64,000 nucleotides of DNA from Aselliscus stoliczkanus (GCA_033961575.1 CM066736.1:78764852-78828851); one strand, 5' to 3'; numbered from the stretch's first letter, positions 13,203-26,155 are shown. Notes: generated from the sequence alone by a model not told the origin. A program made the numbers and translations.

Positions 13203-13211
13203 GTAAGATAT

Positions 13212-13246
<35 letters not shown>

Positions 13247-13338
13247 AGATATACAAATATATATATATATGTAAGATATACAAATATATATATATGTAAG
13301 ATATACAAATATATATATATAAATATATATATATATTT
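13203..13338 (+). repeat. AT-rich minisatellite
   Basis: Four units, each GTAAGATATACAAAT followed by a TA run of different length. The minus-strand frame across it is a product of the repeat. Confidence 0.9.
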
Positions 13339-14044
13339 ACAGTGCTATAAATATAAGAAAGTTATATGTGTACAAATGTTTTAAGAGAGTAGAATTAAAA
13401 TCAGAATAATTAGGAATTTGAGATTTCTAAAAATAGGTCATCTGTTTTTTTAAGTTCAAACATGGCATGAAAAACAATCTAGGTTTTTTAAGTTTTAAAG
13501 TTGCCTGGAAATAATTCTTAGCTATTTTAACAATATTTTTTTATGTTCTGTGTAGAAATTTTGGAAGACATAAAGAAGTTCAAAGAAAATAAAATCCCTT
13601 GTGTATTTTTCCACTTATTATAAGTATCTTAATTGCGTTTTAAACAAAACTGATATTGTATCATACTTATTATTTTAAAATATAATTTTCTCATGTAACG
13701 ATGGGCATCTTTCTTTGCCATTAAATGATTCTAAAATATTAATTCTAATGGTTGTGTACTATACAATTATACCTATGTACTATAATTTATTTGAGTATTT
13801 TTCATTGGATATTTAAGCTATTTATAACCTATAATCACAACATAAATAACTTTAATGAACATCCTTATTGTAAATTATACAAATATTGATTATTTATTTT
13901 GAATAAATCCCTAAAAATGTAATTGCTAGTTTGAAGAATATAACATTGACATTTGATAGATACTTTCAAGCTTCTCTCCAGGTGGCTTGTACCAAACACT
14001 TGATACTCTCCCAACACATTGTGCAAGGGCCTTGCTCCCTGCCC

Positions 14045-14270
14045 AACATTCATTCATTTATTCATTCATTCTGTGTTTGTTGAAGACCTAGCATGTGCCC
14101 AGCATTGTACAAGGAATTAAGAATACAAAAGTTAGCTAGACAAACATTTTACTACCTTGTTAAAATGTCCAGTTTAGTGGGTAAGAGATTAAAGTAAATG
14201 ACCAGTTTTATAAGAGTTGTAAATTGTTTTAAGTATTACAAGGGAAATAAACAGATGGTCTAATTTTTAT
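14045..14270 (-). mobile_element. L2 3' end, antisense
   Basis: CATTCATTTATTCATTCATT, GACCTAGCATGTGCCCAGCA and a run to AGTATTACAAGGG. Confidence 0.65.
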
Positions 14271-16960
14271 TATGGCTTATTTGATAGTCAAGATTACTTC
14301 TTAGTGTTTAAATAATAAAATTCACATTTTATTACTAGTGAGGTTGAACAGTTTTATAAATCTACTGATTGAATTGTATTGTTTTTCTCCTTTCTGAATT
14401 ATCAGTGTATGCCCTTTGTTCATTTTTTAATTTACATGCTTATACTTTTTTTTTAGTTTTTAAATCTTATTATATCTTAAAGTCACCTACAGTACGTCTT
14501 TTAAATTGTGTATCAGATGATTTCTGATAGATAACAAATGATCAATTTTGTATTTCCTGTAGAGTTTCTTTTCCTTGTACTATGTTTAAAAAACCGTCTT
14601 GTCCTTGAGATCAGTTAAATGTGCTCCTGTATTTTTTTCCACTATATTTTTCTTCTATATTCTCCATCAGTTTTCTTTTTGTTTCCTTAAATTTTCAATC
14701 TCTTTTTTTCTTGATATCCGCATCAACATTTCAATTTATTCAATTTTTTGCCAACATAAATGAAGTTGTTTCTTCCATACCCCCAAGTAGCTATCCTAAT
14801 TCTACCAACATGTCACAGCCACATTTCTCTTACTGCCTCCATTTCCTCATCTTATTCTCACTCTTCAAACCACCCTGCTTTGGTTTCTATGCTCAATGAG
14901 TTCCACTATAACTCTTACTAAGCTCTCCAATGACCTCAGTGTCATTTAATCGAATGGATTTGTTCAACTCAGAGATGGAAAAGTTAAACACAATATTCTT
15001 TATTTCAACAGCTGATGTAATTCTCTATTTAAAAACAGAGGAAAGACGGGAGGGAGGGAGGCAGGAAACCTTGATATTTCCATTAAAGTTATCTGTTTCC
15101 TCTAATTTAAAGCCATATTTTTCAGCTAAACACAGTATATTTTTTAAATAATCACAATGGATGAATAATCAGTCAATTTCAAAATTCAAACCTGTTAGCA
15201 GGGTTATTTCTTAAATATCAGTGTATCTCCATGCCACTTTGACCAGACAGCCTAGAAGTAGAAGAAATCTTATGTGTCCTCATTGTGATAGGAACTTGTA
15301 GCTAGTTTGAATGTGGTTCCTGTGCTGTCCTTGGAGTCCTTGCTGAATGGTGTGGTTGTGTCTCTGTGTCTCCTTTGGGCATCTTGCTGGCATCTGTTCC
15401 TGTAGCCTGCAGCTAGAGAATTTGTGCTCCATGCTTTAAGCTTTGTGACAGCCCACTTATCCTCTGTGACATACTTGCCCCCATCTCACATCTTTGCTGA
15501 CTCTAGATGTCCTCAGTATCATAATAACATATTTTAAATTGTACTGGATTAGGTTATTTATCTAGAAACACCTGATTGGGGGTCATCTTGTTCTTCAGCA
15601 TGACAGTCCCATGGGAAGCCCACTGATTCGCAGCTGCTTTCCTTTGAAATTCCACCAGAAGCACATGGGACCTTCTTGTTATCCTCCATGACATGAGAAG
15701 GTCATGAAGAACTAGAAAACTGCAAGTGGGAGCTTGGCTATATAGTATGATAAATACTGCCTCAGCTTCACTCCCCCTCTGACTCCTGTGACCACGTCCA
15801 AGTCTACTGTATCAGAGTCTCCAAGGAGCATTTTTCCGCAGAGCACCAAAAGCCCAGTGGGACACAGTTTTCACTGTTTTGGGATTTCTCCCCAAACCTA
15901 TGCAATTGATTCCAACATGCCTCCATTCACTTCCACCTCAGAGATATGGGATTTTGATCTAGAGGAAAGATGAAGGTAATACCTGTCTGATTATGCCCTT
16001 CTCTTCTCCCTTTGGGAGGAATCTTTGTACTTCCTCTTCCTGTTTCGTAGGATCTTCCCTTATATTGAATCCTGAGTTCTTGCTTTCTTTAAGGACTTCT
16101 TGTTCAAGGCATTATCTTTCTCTGAATTATTAATTCACTAGACAAAAACCTCAGGTCAGCATTCTTTAGAAAAAGAAAAAAAAATATATATATATCATCA
16201 TTTTTTAAATATTATGTCAGTTGTAGGCGTTTTTGTCTCATTCCAGAACTCTCAGAGTGTTTAACAGTGTTTATCACTGCCCTATCTTAAAATAATGGCT
16301 TTTTTTCTTTCTTGAAAATAGCCTATTTTGGTTTTGTATATCCTTGTGGACAGTCTTTCTTAATTAACTTTACCTTCCTCTTCCACCCAACTTCTAGTGA
16401 CTGACACACTCCAGCCTTGGTTACCTGAGTCTTTTTATTGTCTAGTCACTCCTTGGATGACCGACATATTTTGATAGCTTTAAATATATCTATATGAATT
16501 AATTTACAAATATATATCTTCACACTAGACGTCTCCTTTGTGCTCCGGTCCTGTATACCCAATTACTACTCAGCATTTCTACTAGCATGCCCACCAGTCA
16601 TTTAAATTTAACATGTCCAAAATTGATCTCCAAATCCGATTCTCCAGACTTACCTCTCTCAGAATTCTCTATTTCAATGCATAAGCTATCCAATTTTATA
16701 AGCCAGAGATGTAAGGCTTATAATATCTTTTTCTTTCATCACCATATCTAAACAATGGCCTAATCTTATCTGTGTTTACCTTCTAGCATCTCTCTAATGT
16801 ATTTACTTCCTGTACCTCATTGCCAGCAAACTAGTTTAAGCTGCCTCATTTTCCATTGGGCACTGCAGAGTAGCCTCCCAATCAACCTTGCTTCTTTCTC
16901 TCTTTGTCCTATAATATTTCCTTCACATTGTTGCCAGAGTCATTTCAATACTTTGAGTTA
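14270..16960. other. Mostly unassigned intron, old L2-like stretches
   Basis: 14620-14960 and 16520-16950 read like decayed L2 (AACATGTCCAAAATTGATCT at 16610). The part between, 15240-15960, is unassigned and less AT-rich. Confidence 0.45.
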
Positions 16961-17404
16961 CTTAGTTTTTCTAGATTTCAGTTTTTTCATCTGTAAAATA
17001 TAAGATTTCCTAGGAAGAACAACAAAAAAAATTGGCACTATTTACTTACCATTTCTAGACACAATCAATTTGGTGTGTTTGACACATTAAGACTTTCAGA
17101 ACAGGGTATCGATGAAAGGCTAAATAATCAAAGAGTTCGTGGGTCATGCAAGTCTGGAACCTCTAATAGATACTGCTTAAGGCTGCTGCTATCAGATTTA
17201 TGGTAAAGCTAGAGAGAAGGTGAAAGGAGAAAAATCCTTCGCTTAATATTTAGGTGAGCACCTACTATCAATAATGATCTAGAGATGCATAAAAATGATT
17301 TACCACCCCCTCACTGAAGAAGTTAATAATATAAATATATTCAACAAGTTATTTCTTCTCTCATGTGGTAACTGTTATGATAGAAGTATAAGAATAAATT
17401 TCTG

Positions 17405-17525
17405 GGGCTGGCCAAGTGGCATGGTGGTTAAACGCTGGCTTGGGACACCAGCGGCCCCGGTTCAGGCCCCACATATGAGGGCCAGTGACACTGCCCTCTA
17501 AAAAAAAAAAAAGGAAAAGAAAATC
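17405..17525 (+). mobile_element. Short tRNA-derived bat SINE in copy 1 of a local duplication
   Basis: Same family as 5584-5697. Duplications are AAGAATAAATTTCTG before and AAGAATAAAGCTCTG after. It lies at the same relative position as the other SINE at 17643, in a tandem duplicate of the flank. Confidence 0.9.
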
Positions 17526-17642
17526 AAAGAATAAAGCTCTGTAGAATAGCAATGGAGGGAGGGTCTTACAACCTGGGAGTTCCGGAGCATCATCTTGGAG
17601 GTAACACATTTGAGGACTTTGAAGTATAAGAATGAAGTTCTG

Positions 17643-17794
17643 GGAGGGTCAGCCGAGTGGCTCAGTTGGTGAAGGGCTCTTTCAAGAGTGCGAGCTGAAC
17701 TCTGAGCAACAGCAGTTCGATGCCCAGCCCCAGTGAGCTGCCACTGAGCTGCCAACAGGTGGCAGGATGGGTCAGCTAAAAAACAAAAAAAAAA
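17643..17794 (+). mobile_element. Short composite VES-like bat SINE in copy 2 of a local duplication
   Basis: Head GGTCAGCCGAGTGGCTCAGT, middle GCTGCCAACAGGTGGCAGGA, short A-tail. Duplications AAGAATGAAGTTCTG (17628-17642) and AAGAATGAAGTCCTG (17795-17809). Confidence 0.88.
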
Positions 17795-17889
17795 AAGAAT
17801 GAAGTCCTGTAGAATCAAAATGGAGGGGAACTTACAATCTTGGAGTTCAGGGGCGTCTTCTTGCACACAGCACATTTCAAGACTTTCCC

Positions 17890-19010
17890 TAGCCTGTTTT
17901 TTTACCATTGTGAGGTGGAAATAACACTCACTAGAAGACCCATTTTGTCAGAGGATATGGAGGTTATATTTTATGTCATCTCTCTAGACCGTCTTTAACC
18001 AGCTTTTCTGGTGAAATGTATAACATAAGGACATAGCAAGCAGCAGGCGTGGTTAGTACATTTGGAATGTGAGTGCCTGAAACATACCATCTAGATGGGC
18101 TTTGTAGCTTAAACAATACTGTATATCAAGTGAGGGTCATGGTAAAATATCTTTCACCCAGAGATTTTTTTTTTTCTTTTGTCTTTTTATTTTTTTGAGA
18201 AGAGTTTTTTTTGAATGACCATTTGTCAAATTCAATACTGTGAAATGCCTCTAACACAGAATTTTTAAATGCATGAGTCACAAAACATAATATTGGCAGT
18301 TTCCTGCTTTTTAGTGAGTAGAATACATTTTCAATACCAGTTTTACGCTAATCAGAATCCGTGCCTCAAATAATTTCCCATATATCTGATGATGTGGTAA
18401 CTAAACCTGCTTGTGGAGTGTTCACAGTAGTAGCCAGGGAAGATACACTAAATTGTAAAAAAAATAAGATAATAACCTTTCTTTGTATGCACCTGGTTGC
18501 CTCTTAGGCCTCTATTTCGAGCAAGGGAAGTGCTTTAGAGATTGGTCAAATAATCTATTTTAGAATCCTGAATGCTCTCAATCCTTCTGAAGTAGGAGGC
18601 CAGCATTCACACTGGCACCTCTGAACAGTAATTCACTGCAGAGTTGGATTGACTGCAAGCAGGGTCCATACGGTACCCCAGATGCAGGAACTTAGGGACA
18701 AAGCTCTTTGAAAGGGCTGCATTTAAAGTGGCTTCATCGGTCAGAGCGGCCTCAGAGCCTGCTTCCAGGGTCCAGCTCTGAAGGACCCAGGCTTGATGAG
18801 TGATCCTGTGCTATGGCTCTGGAGAGCCACATAGACAAGGCTTCAAATTGACTTGTACCCTAGTGTTTCACGGAGAAAGAACACTTGAGGAGACAGGTGG
18901 TATAAGAACATCTCATATCAAGATCTGATAGCTCAAGGCAAAGTTCCTTTCACAGAGTGTATGAAATTATTAATATAAACAAGGTATACTTTTATTACAT
19001 CCCACTGTGA
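17890..19010. other. Unassigned intron sequence
   Basis: 18580-18900 is GC-richer and shows no repeat I can name. A T-rich run lies at 18165-18210. Confidence 0.55.
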
Positions 19011-19300
19011 AGTGCCTGTTGCAGATGTGTCACGTTATTTTAACTATTTTTTATCCTCACAACAACTCGATGAGATAGGTAGTATATCCACACATTTTAC
19101 ACATGTTGAAACAGACTCAGGGAAAAGTAACTGTTGGGTTTTCGGAAAAGTCATGACACATTTTTGCAATGAAAAACATAGAAAAAAATAGGTCATGACT
19201 TTTCTGACAACCCAACATCTTAGCAATGATATGTTTAATAAGAAGCTGAGTACCATAGATGTCTGATACCAAACCTCATGCTCTTCAATACAGGGAGCTC
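19010..19300 (-). mobile_element. MIR fragment, antisense, split by an 82-bp MITE
   Basis: CCTCACAACAACTCGATGAG, ATTTTACACATGTTGAAACA before the MITE and CCAAACCTCATGCTCTTC after it. Confidence 0.7.
19134..19215. mobile_element. 82-bp palindromic MITE
   Basis: TTGGGTTTTCGGAAAAGTCA at the left pairs with TGACTTTTCTGACAACCCAA at the right. The centre is ATTTTTGCAATGAAAAACAT. Size and layout resemble the 80-bp MADE1 class of mariner MITEs, with different sequence. It splits a MIR on the minus strand (19010-19300). Confidence 0.75.
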
Positions 19301-20394
19301 TTAGCACAGTCCATGATCTATAGTCTTACCTAAGCAAGTGTTCATTTTTCTCTCCAATATTTTATTTCTTTCCTTTCTTCTATTATTGCTCCCCCTGCCC
19401 CACCCCCTTTTTCTTAAATAGCCCTTTTTAAAAATGCCCAGACTTTAGAACCATAGTTCTTCCTCTCTCCTTAGATAGAATTAATTCATCACTTTCTTCT
19501 TCTCACTAATTAACATGTGTAAGTGCAGGTACAGTGTTGTGCTTGGTCTCTGCCTCTCCCACAAGATTATGAGATATCCTCAATTTAATTCCGGGTTAAT
19601 GCTGGCTTATTTTAAGCAGTCTACCCAAGAATTGCTTTGGTAAAAATAACGGTAGTTTATTCTTGCTTACAAATACTTTTTACATCCCTAATATGTTTTT
19701 TTAAAATGAGCCAGCGTCTCCCAGTATACAGTCTTGAAGCCTTCTCTTATTTGCCCTAGTATTACAGAAGTTCAAAGTCAAGTGTCTGGTGTGCAGTTGG
19801 TTTAGAGTTGTGAGCTCATGGTTCGCATGGCTTCACAGACAAGATCAGGAGCAAAGATCTCAGTGAGCAGAGGCATCCCTGGTCATTAGTTGGTTTATGG
19901 ATCTCCAGCTTTACAGGGCATTGCAATGTCTTCTCCTCAGATGTTCTTAATGTACCAAGGTGCCAATGAGAAAACTCTGGGCTCGAGATTATTTTTACCA
20001 CTGATTAGCTATTTTAGTTTGGATAAGTCAACCTCTCTGAATTTCTACATCTTCACTTGGAAAATGAGGCTAATTAGCTGTACTTTGACTGTCTCTTAGC
20101 AATTATCTAAAGATGTTATATGGAAATTTCTACAAATGATCTTCAAAAATAAGCAAGGGGGAAAAGCGAGAGTCTGGACAATTAAAATTGTCACATTTAC
20201 TGCTGATATCATCTACAACAGTGGCTACAAAGAGGGAGGAAAAACTTAATGTTATTCATATTAGCTACTATTTAATGTATACTCCTTACATAAGTGATCT
20301 ATATATTCACTCTCGGATGCATCATTGACTCTGTAATGAACATATAGTGCCACAATGTGTCAAGTCACTAGGGACATACAGTTATGAACCGGAC

Positions 20395-20500
20395 AGAACC
20401 GGACAGTAACCCTGCAAGGAAGACATTATTAACCCTATTTTCCAGAGGAGGAAACTGAGACTCAGAGAGGTTAAGCGCCTTGCATAAGATTATAGTTGTG
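20395..20500 (-). mobile_element. MIR fragment, antisense
   Basis: GAGGAAACTGAGACTCAGAG and GTTAAGCGCCTTGC. Confidence 0.8.
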
Positions 20501-20524
20501 AGTCCTTTCATCCATTTTTTTTTT

Positions 20525-20650
20525 TTTTAATGAGGGCCTCATGAAGTCAGGACTGTGGCAGTTTAGTTGACCCTGGTCATCCATCATGTCACACATTGCC
20601 AGACAAAAAGTAGATGTTCGATAAATATTTGTTAAATAAATGAATAAATA
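20525..20650 (+). mobile_element. L2 3' end, sense
   Basis: GTAGATGTTCGATAAATATT followed by TGAATAAATAAGTGAATGAA. Confidence 0.6.
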
Positions 20651-21965
20651 AGTGAATGAATGAAAAAGAGTTTGGGTGGAAGAGGAAAGACATAAGAAAC
20701 TAGAGGGATGCTGGTAAATTAGAATTCATTGTTATCATGTGCATGTGTATATACACATCTCTTACCATCAGCATCACACTTGTCATGACCATATGTGAGG
20801 GTGTAGTTATTTGGCAGTCCAAGTACTACATAATAATATAAGGTTATACGCTAATAGAAGGTTAAACACGGCTCAAAAACTTTACAGCATGACTATCTTA
20901 ACTTCCTCTAATGCTTTTAGTTCTATTTTGATGACTGGCCATCATAAAAACTTGCTGAGTGAGCGCAAACTGCTCAGCTACTGCACGCCACTCAGTCTGG
21001 GTGCTTTGATTAATTATTAATGAAAGAAACATTTTATCTTTGTAACCCAAATGATTTATTAAGTCTCAGTGTTTATCATCCAGCATCCTTACTTACTTCT
21101 ATTGAAGACCTGTCATGTGAATCTGCCTGGACAACCACTTACTTTAACGGGGCCTTTCTTTCTTTATCTTTGATGTAGAGATACTGGTACAAACCTTTCT
21201 CAGAGCAATTATGAGGAACTGCTTTAAAAGAATGAATGTTAAATTGCTATTTGAATATCCCGAGTCACATAATCAAATAATTTGTATCTTCCCTCCTCTA
21301 CCCCTTAGAATTAAAAGAAATGAATGGGTATTCAATTTAACAGCTTTCTTGAGTGATTGAAGAGCCCACCCCTCTATTATTTCAGGATACTCACTTTATC
21401 CATTTTCAAGTTACATACTGATATGTGAAAATCTTTTAACATAGTGAAATTCCTGGGCAGTGAACATTTTTTATAGTTTACAAATAAGAGGCGGGTTGTC
21501 AAATAAGCTTATAGACATTGGGCACATTTGAAAATTACTTACTTTTTCAAGGAGTAAAAAAGAATCCACCTCAGCCAAAAAGTAGGCAATTCTTGCCTTT
21601 GTTTTCAGAAGAACTGAAATTAAAATGATTTCACGCATCAAGTCACTTCTCTTTCTAGTCATTCCCTTCCAGCCAAAAAAAAGCAGTTAGTGGAAATTAT
21701 GCTGCCTATATCCTACTCAGAAAAGGAAACAAATGTTCCCCTACAAAGTCAGTAGGAGGCATTTGATACCACATGAAGTCTCTTTTCTTTAGTTACCCTT
21801 GGATTTGTCCATAAACACACCCTCACTTTTCAAGAAATTGCTGTGGGTTTTTTTTTTTGTTATTGTTGTTGGTTTTTTTTTAGGTTCTAAGTAAGGCCTT
21901 GTTAATAGGTGAGCTAATAAGATGTTTTAAGCAAAATATGGAGTGATTCATATACTATTCCCTGA
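20650..21965. other. Unassigned intron sequence
   Basis: AT-rich with short T-runs at 21850-21885. No gene or repeat recognised. Confidence 0.6.
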
Positions 21966-21967
21966 GC

Positions 21968-22217
21968 ACCTTTTTTTTTAACATTTTTTTCTTTAACTTT
22001 ATTGGAGGACAGTGTGTTTTTCCCAGGATCCATCAGCTCCAAGTCAGGTTATTGTCTTTCAGTCTTAATTGTGGAGGACTCAAGTTCAGCTCCAAATCCA
22101 GTCACCATTTTCAATCTAGTTGAGGGGGCGCAGCCCACCATCCCATGTGGGAATCGAACGGGCAACCTTGTTGTTAAGAGCTCAGGCTCTAACCAATTGA
22201 GCCATTTGGCCACCCTG
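21968..22217 (-). mobile_element. VES-like bat SINE, minus strand
   Basis: CTTTATTGGAGGACAGTGTG on the tail side, then CCCATGTGGGAATCGAACGG and TCTAACCAATTGAGCCATTT, the reverse of a tRNA-like head. Flanked by GAGCACCTTTTT-like and GAGCATCTTTTT sequence, a likely duplication. Confidence 0.85.
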
Positions 22218-22666
22218 TGAGCATCTTTTTAAGAAGTAAAAGGCTTAGCAGTTTATTCTTTTTTTAATTAAATTTGATATGTTTATAAAGTTAGGTAGAA
22301 ATTGGGCACACCTTTGAAAAAAATACTTTTTTCTGCATATTTCTTTAATATTCTTTGATGTAGTCCTAGGTATGCTAGTCAACTAAACACCAAATACAAT
22401 TCTGATTTATAGTGAAAGTTCAATATTTTTAAATGAAGACATGATTGAATAAATGGAAAAATGAATGGATGTGCTAGCCTACAATGGAGAGTCTCTTCTT
22501 CATCCAGATATTGTCCTGGACACTCTGCTTCCAAAATGGAAACAGTCCAGGCCTGCCATGAGAAGTGGTTATGGAAAAACATTTCCTCTGTGTTAGCAAC
22601 TCCACCAGTGCCTTTTAAGAAAAAAGTTTCTAGGTCCCAAAGTGGCATTTAAAGGGGTTACACCTA

Positions 22667-22884
22667 GGACGGCCAGTTAGCTCAACTGGTTAGAGCACAG
22701 TGCTCATAACACCAAGGTTGCCGGTTCAATCCCCACATGGGCTACAGAGATACACCCTCCACAATTAGATTGAAACAACTACTCGACTTGGAGTCAGGGC
22801 GGCCAGTTAGCTCAGTTGCTTAGAATGCACTGCTCATAACACTAAGGTTGCCAGTTTGATCCCCCCCAAAAAACAAAAATAAAT
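22667..22884 (+). mobile_element. Dimeric VES-like bat SINE
   Basis: Two tRNA-like monomers in tandem (GGCCAGTTAGCTCAACTGGT and GGCCAGTTAGCTCAGTTGCT), each with a B box-like GTTGCC.GTT..ATCCC. Duplications AAAGGGGTTACACCTA (22651-22666) and AAAGGGGTTACGCCTA (22885-22900). Confidence 0.92.
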
Positions 22885-22935
22885 AAAGGGGTTACGCCTA
22901 AATATGTATTTATGAAATTGCACTTCATGGTGGTT

Positions 22936-23025
22936 TGTGTGTGTGTGTGTATGTTACACACATATATATGAATATATAATATATGTATATATGATATATA
23001 CATGAAATTTATATATACATATGTG
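22936..23025 (+). repeat. TG/TA dinucleotide-rich tract
   Basis: A (TG)n start grades into ATATAT-rich sequence with short palindromes. Confidence 0.8.
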
Positions 23026-23029
23026 AACT

Positions 23030-24680
23030 TGATGGTAGTGTCCTAAAGTCTTAAAACCCTCATCTGCATATGGTTTTATCTGCCCCTCCATTGTCATGTA
23101 ATTAAAATCTTTGACCTCACCCTAAGATGAGAGAGCAATATACATTAGGCAGATCCACTACTCATTCAACATTAAGTGCTGTGAAATGGCCATATTTGGG
23201 TAATAAGGTTTTGTCTCTAAAATGCTGTGCTATGCTTTACTACCGGAGATTTGTCCCCTGACCTTCAAAGGAAACTGCTGTTTTCAACTCAGCTGTCCTT
23301 TTTTTCTGATATTGTCACTTTTGCCATCTGGTAGATGTATCTTCTGGGAGAGAAGGAGCTACGTGCACAAAAACTTTCAAGGAAGCGTTATTGCATAATG
23401 TGCTTGAGGTCAAAGCCAATATTCTGGAAGTTGGTTCATCATTTATTGTAATGTGGCAGATATTGGAGGACTTTATAAACACGTTGTTCTTTTGAAGCGC
23501 GTTCACAAAGAATTGAAAGCGGCAGAATGTGGCAAGTCAGATTTATGCCTCAGTGAGCATCATTAACCTGCCTAAAGCACAATGATAGACCAACATTTTT
23601 CATCAGCTTACTTACCCTTGGAATCCAGTGTCTGAAAGATGTTTTAGAGAATCAAAGCCGTGAATGGGAAATATCTTTTTGTTGTTGTTGTCTGAATCAT
23701 AAAAACAAAATTTATTTCCCCTGCAAAATGGAAGAAAGTAAATACCCCATATTCCTGCTTCTGTTTCTAAAGGATAAGTAAAGAACTAAAGAGATTATTT
23801 TTTTTATATTCTAGTTAAGTACCTTCTAAAAGAAATATATCCCTCTCTAGTGCACTCTAATTCATTTTATTTAGTTTACCTTAAGATATAGGTGTATTCT
23901 ATCATCAATGCTGAGAATTCAATGTTTTCTATTGTGTTCTTAAATACTTGACAAATATGAGCTCTTTAGAGAAAAATGATTCAGGCAGAAGTTTACTCTA
24001 ATAGATGAGAGAAGACTCTAAAAGGAATGGGAAACAGATTTCAAGCCTCATTGTCTTTTAAAGTCTGATTGCATTCTGTCTGTGATTAGAGAGTTAAGAG
24101 GAAACCATGGAAGCAAATTAGTTCCTTCAGGCTTCTATTGGGCAAACTTGATACAGCAGGAGGCTGAACAAGTTTTATTTCTTCTTCAAAAGCTAAGCTG
24201 CTTAATCTTTTCTAACTAACAGAAGCAAGAATAAATAGAAAGAAACAGATAAATATACTATTTTAAGGCATAACTAGGATAAAGCCCATCAAGTGCTTAA
24301 CATAGTAATGATCGATGAAAATAAAGCTCTCATTTATTCATTTATTTAGCAACTACAAACTGCCTGTTTAATATGAGCTGTCATATATAAGCTTTTCTGG
24401 ATAGATGATACTTGAGCCGAGTTTAGATGAATGGGAGTAGAAGGCACAAAGATGGAAATGGCATGATTATGTTTGGGAGACTATAAAAAGGAGTAGAGAG
24501 GAAGAATGGAGGGAGATGGGATATGAGGAAAAGTAAGAGCAGATTATGAAAGGCTTTTGTGGGCTGAGCAAAGAAGGTTAAAATTTATCTAAAAGCTAAG
24601 GAAAGCCACTGTGTTTAGCTCTGTGTAATATAGATCATGAATGAAGAGTGAACTTTAGGAAGCCCTGATAAAAACAATAA
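23030..24680. other. Unassigned intron, L2-like end
   Basis: 23040-24380 shows nothing identifiable. 24390-24620 has an L2-complement flavour (GATGAATGGGAGTAGAAGGC, GAAAGGCTTTTGTGGGCTGA). Confidence 0.45.
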
Positions 24681-24702
24681 AGTTTTAAGAGTAAGAATTA
24701 CA

Positions 24703-25240
24703 ACTGAAGGTTACTAGATGGGAGGGAGGTTGGGGGCTGGTTATGAAAGGTGAAGGGCTTAAGAAGTACAAATTGGTAGTTACAAAATAGTCACGGGGAT
24801 GTAAAGTACAGTATGGGGAATATAGTCAATAATATAAAAACTATGTGTAGTGTCAGATGGTTGCTAGACTTACCGGGGAGATCACTTTGTAAAATATATA
24901 AATGTCCAACAACCTTGCTGTACACCAGAAACTAATATAAAATAATATTGAATGTCAATTATAATTTAAAAAAATAGGGGCCGGCCGAGTGGCGTGGTGG
25001 TTAAGCGCTGGCTTGGGAGGCCAGCGGCCCCGGGTTCGGGTCCCGCATATGAGGGCCGGTGACACTGCCCTCAAAAAAAAAAAAAAAGGTATAAAAAATA
25101 GTATAGGGAATATAGTTAATAATATTGTAATAACTGTGTACAATATTCGATGGGTAATAGACTTATTGAGGTGATCATTTTGTGAGGTATATAAACGTCT
25201 AATCACTATGTTGTTTTTTACACCTGAAAATTAAAAACAA
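24703..25240 (+). mobile_element. 5'-truncated L1 3' UTR carrying two tandem 3' ends
   Basis: The flanks AAGAGTAAGAATTACAA (24687-24702 region) and AGAGTAAGAATTATAA (25243-25258 region) look like target-site duplications. Between them the block 'gggaatatag..aata..gtgtcagatgg..gatca..tataaa' occurs twice: 24815-24975 and 25095-25235. Each ends in an ACACC-type tail. A short SINE sits between the two copies. The sequence resembles the HAL1-type 3' UTR at 54850-55230. Confidence 0.65.
24977..25089 (+). mobile_element. Short tRNA-derived bat SINE inside an L1 3' UTR
   Basis: Near-consensus copy (GGCCGGCCGAGTGGCGTGGT, B box GGGTTCGGGTCCCG) with an A-tail. It separates two tandem L1 3' ends. Confidence 0.9.
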
Positions 25241-25579
25241 AAAGAGTAAGAATTATAAATAAGCTGACCAATAAGAGGTAATATGTGATTTTGCGGTATA
25301 GACTTAATGTGCTAAATCGTGAGATACAGACTTTTCAACTCCATCATGGGTATCACTTCAAGATCTTTCTCAACTCAGTACTCCCGAGAGCCTTCGTAGT
25401 TTATTTGAATTGGCACAAGATGTAAAAATGCATTTGCTATCCCTAATCTGTAACAGTGTAAAATAAAGTAGACATAATCTAATTGCAAGAGCACAGTCTT
25501 AAGATGAAAGACCAATGTAGAGAACTGAGTCTCCCATTAAGTTTCTTTTTACTCATTTTAAATTCGTTCGGTCATTCAT

Positions 25580-26105
25580 CTCACTCCCTCTATTTTAGGG
25601 ATACTACGATGTGCACACAGCTTCAGGGATGGTAAAGATGAACCAGAAACAATTGCTGACCTCATGTTCTTAAAGATTAGGCTAAGAGATCAAACAAATA
25701 GACCTATGCTCCAAACACAAAGTAAAAAGTAGACAGTGCCTAAGAAGAGGTATGACCATCTACTCTGGGACCTTAGAAGAAGGAATAGTTGTTTCCAGTT
25801 ATGAGGATTGGGTTGGTGTGAGATCACGTCCCAGTTTAAGTGAGGGTTACTTCAGACCCTGGGCAGGCAGAATTTAAATATAAGGAGAGGGAAAGAGTGT
25901 GAGCAAAGCTGCAAGGCTTATCAGGCCTACATACATACGAGCAAAGTGACTGGTGGAGTGAATTGATTAGAGTGGCCCCTAGGTGGAAGACATCAGTGTG
26001 AAATGAGGATTGAAAAGCATGGTGTAGCCTGATCATGAGGTACCATAAATGTTATGGTAAATAAATTTAGACTTCATTCTCTAGGCAGTAGGGAGCCAAT
26101 GAAAT
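25580..26105 (-). mobile_element. L2 fragment, antisense
   Basis: Includes GATGGTAAAGATGAACCAGA, CCTAAGAAGAGGTATGACC and TAGACTTCATTCTCTAGGCA.AGGGAGCCAATGAAA, typical of the L2 complement. Confidence 0.55.
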
Positions 26106-26155
26106 TTTTTTTTCCTCCCTCTGTCATTTATTTATTTGGCATATATATATATATA

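Larger units (their letters stand above)
17382..17889 (+). repeat. Tandem duplication of about 103 bp, each copy carrying its own SINE
   Basis: Copy 1 is 17382-17404 plus 17542-17620. Copy 2 is 17620-17642 plus 17810-17889. Shared landmarks are GAAGTATAAGAAT, TAGAAT..AATGGAGGG, TTACAA, TGGGAGTTC/TGGAGTTC, ACACATTT/GCACATTT and GACTTT. The SINEs at 17405 and 17643 both follow the same target sequence. Confidence 0.75.

Noticed and set aside
17498..17908. 136-codon minus-strand frame
   Set aside because: It runs through SINE DNA and poly-A complement (phenylalanine runs).
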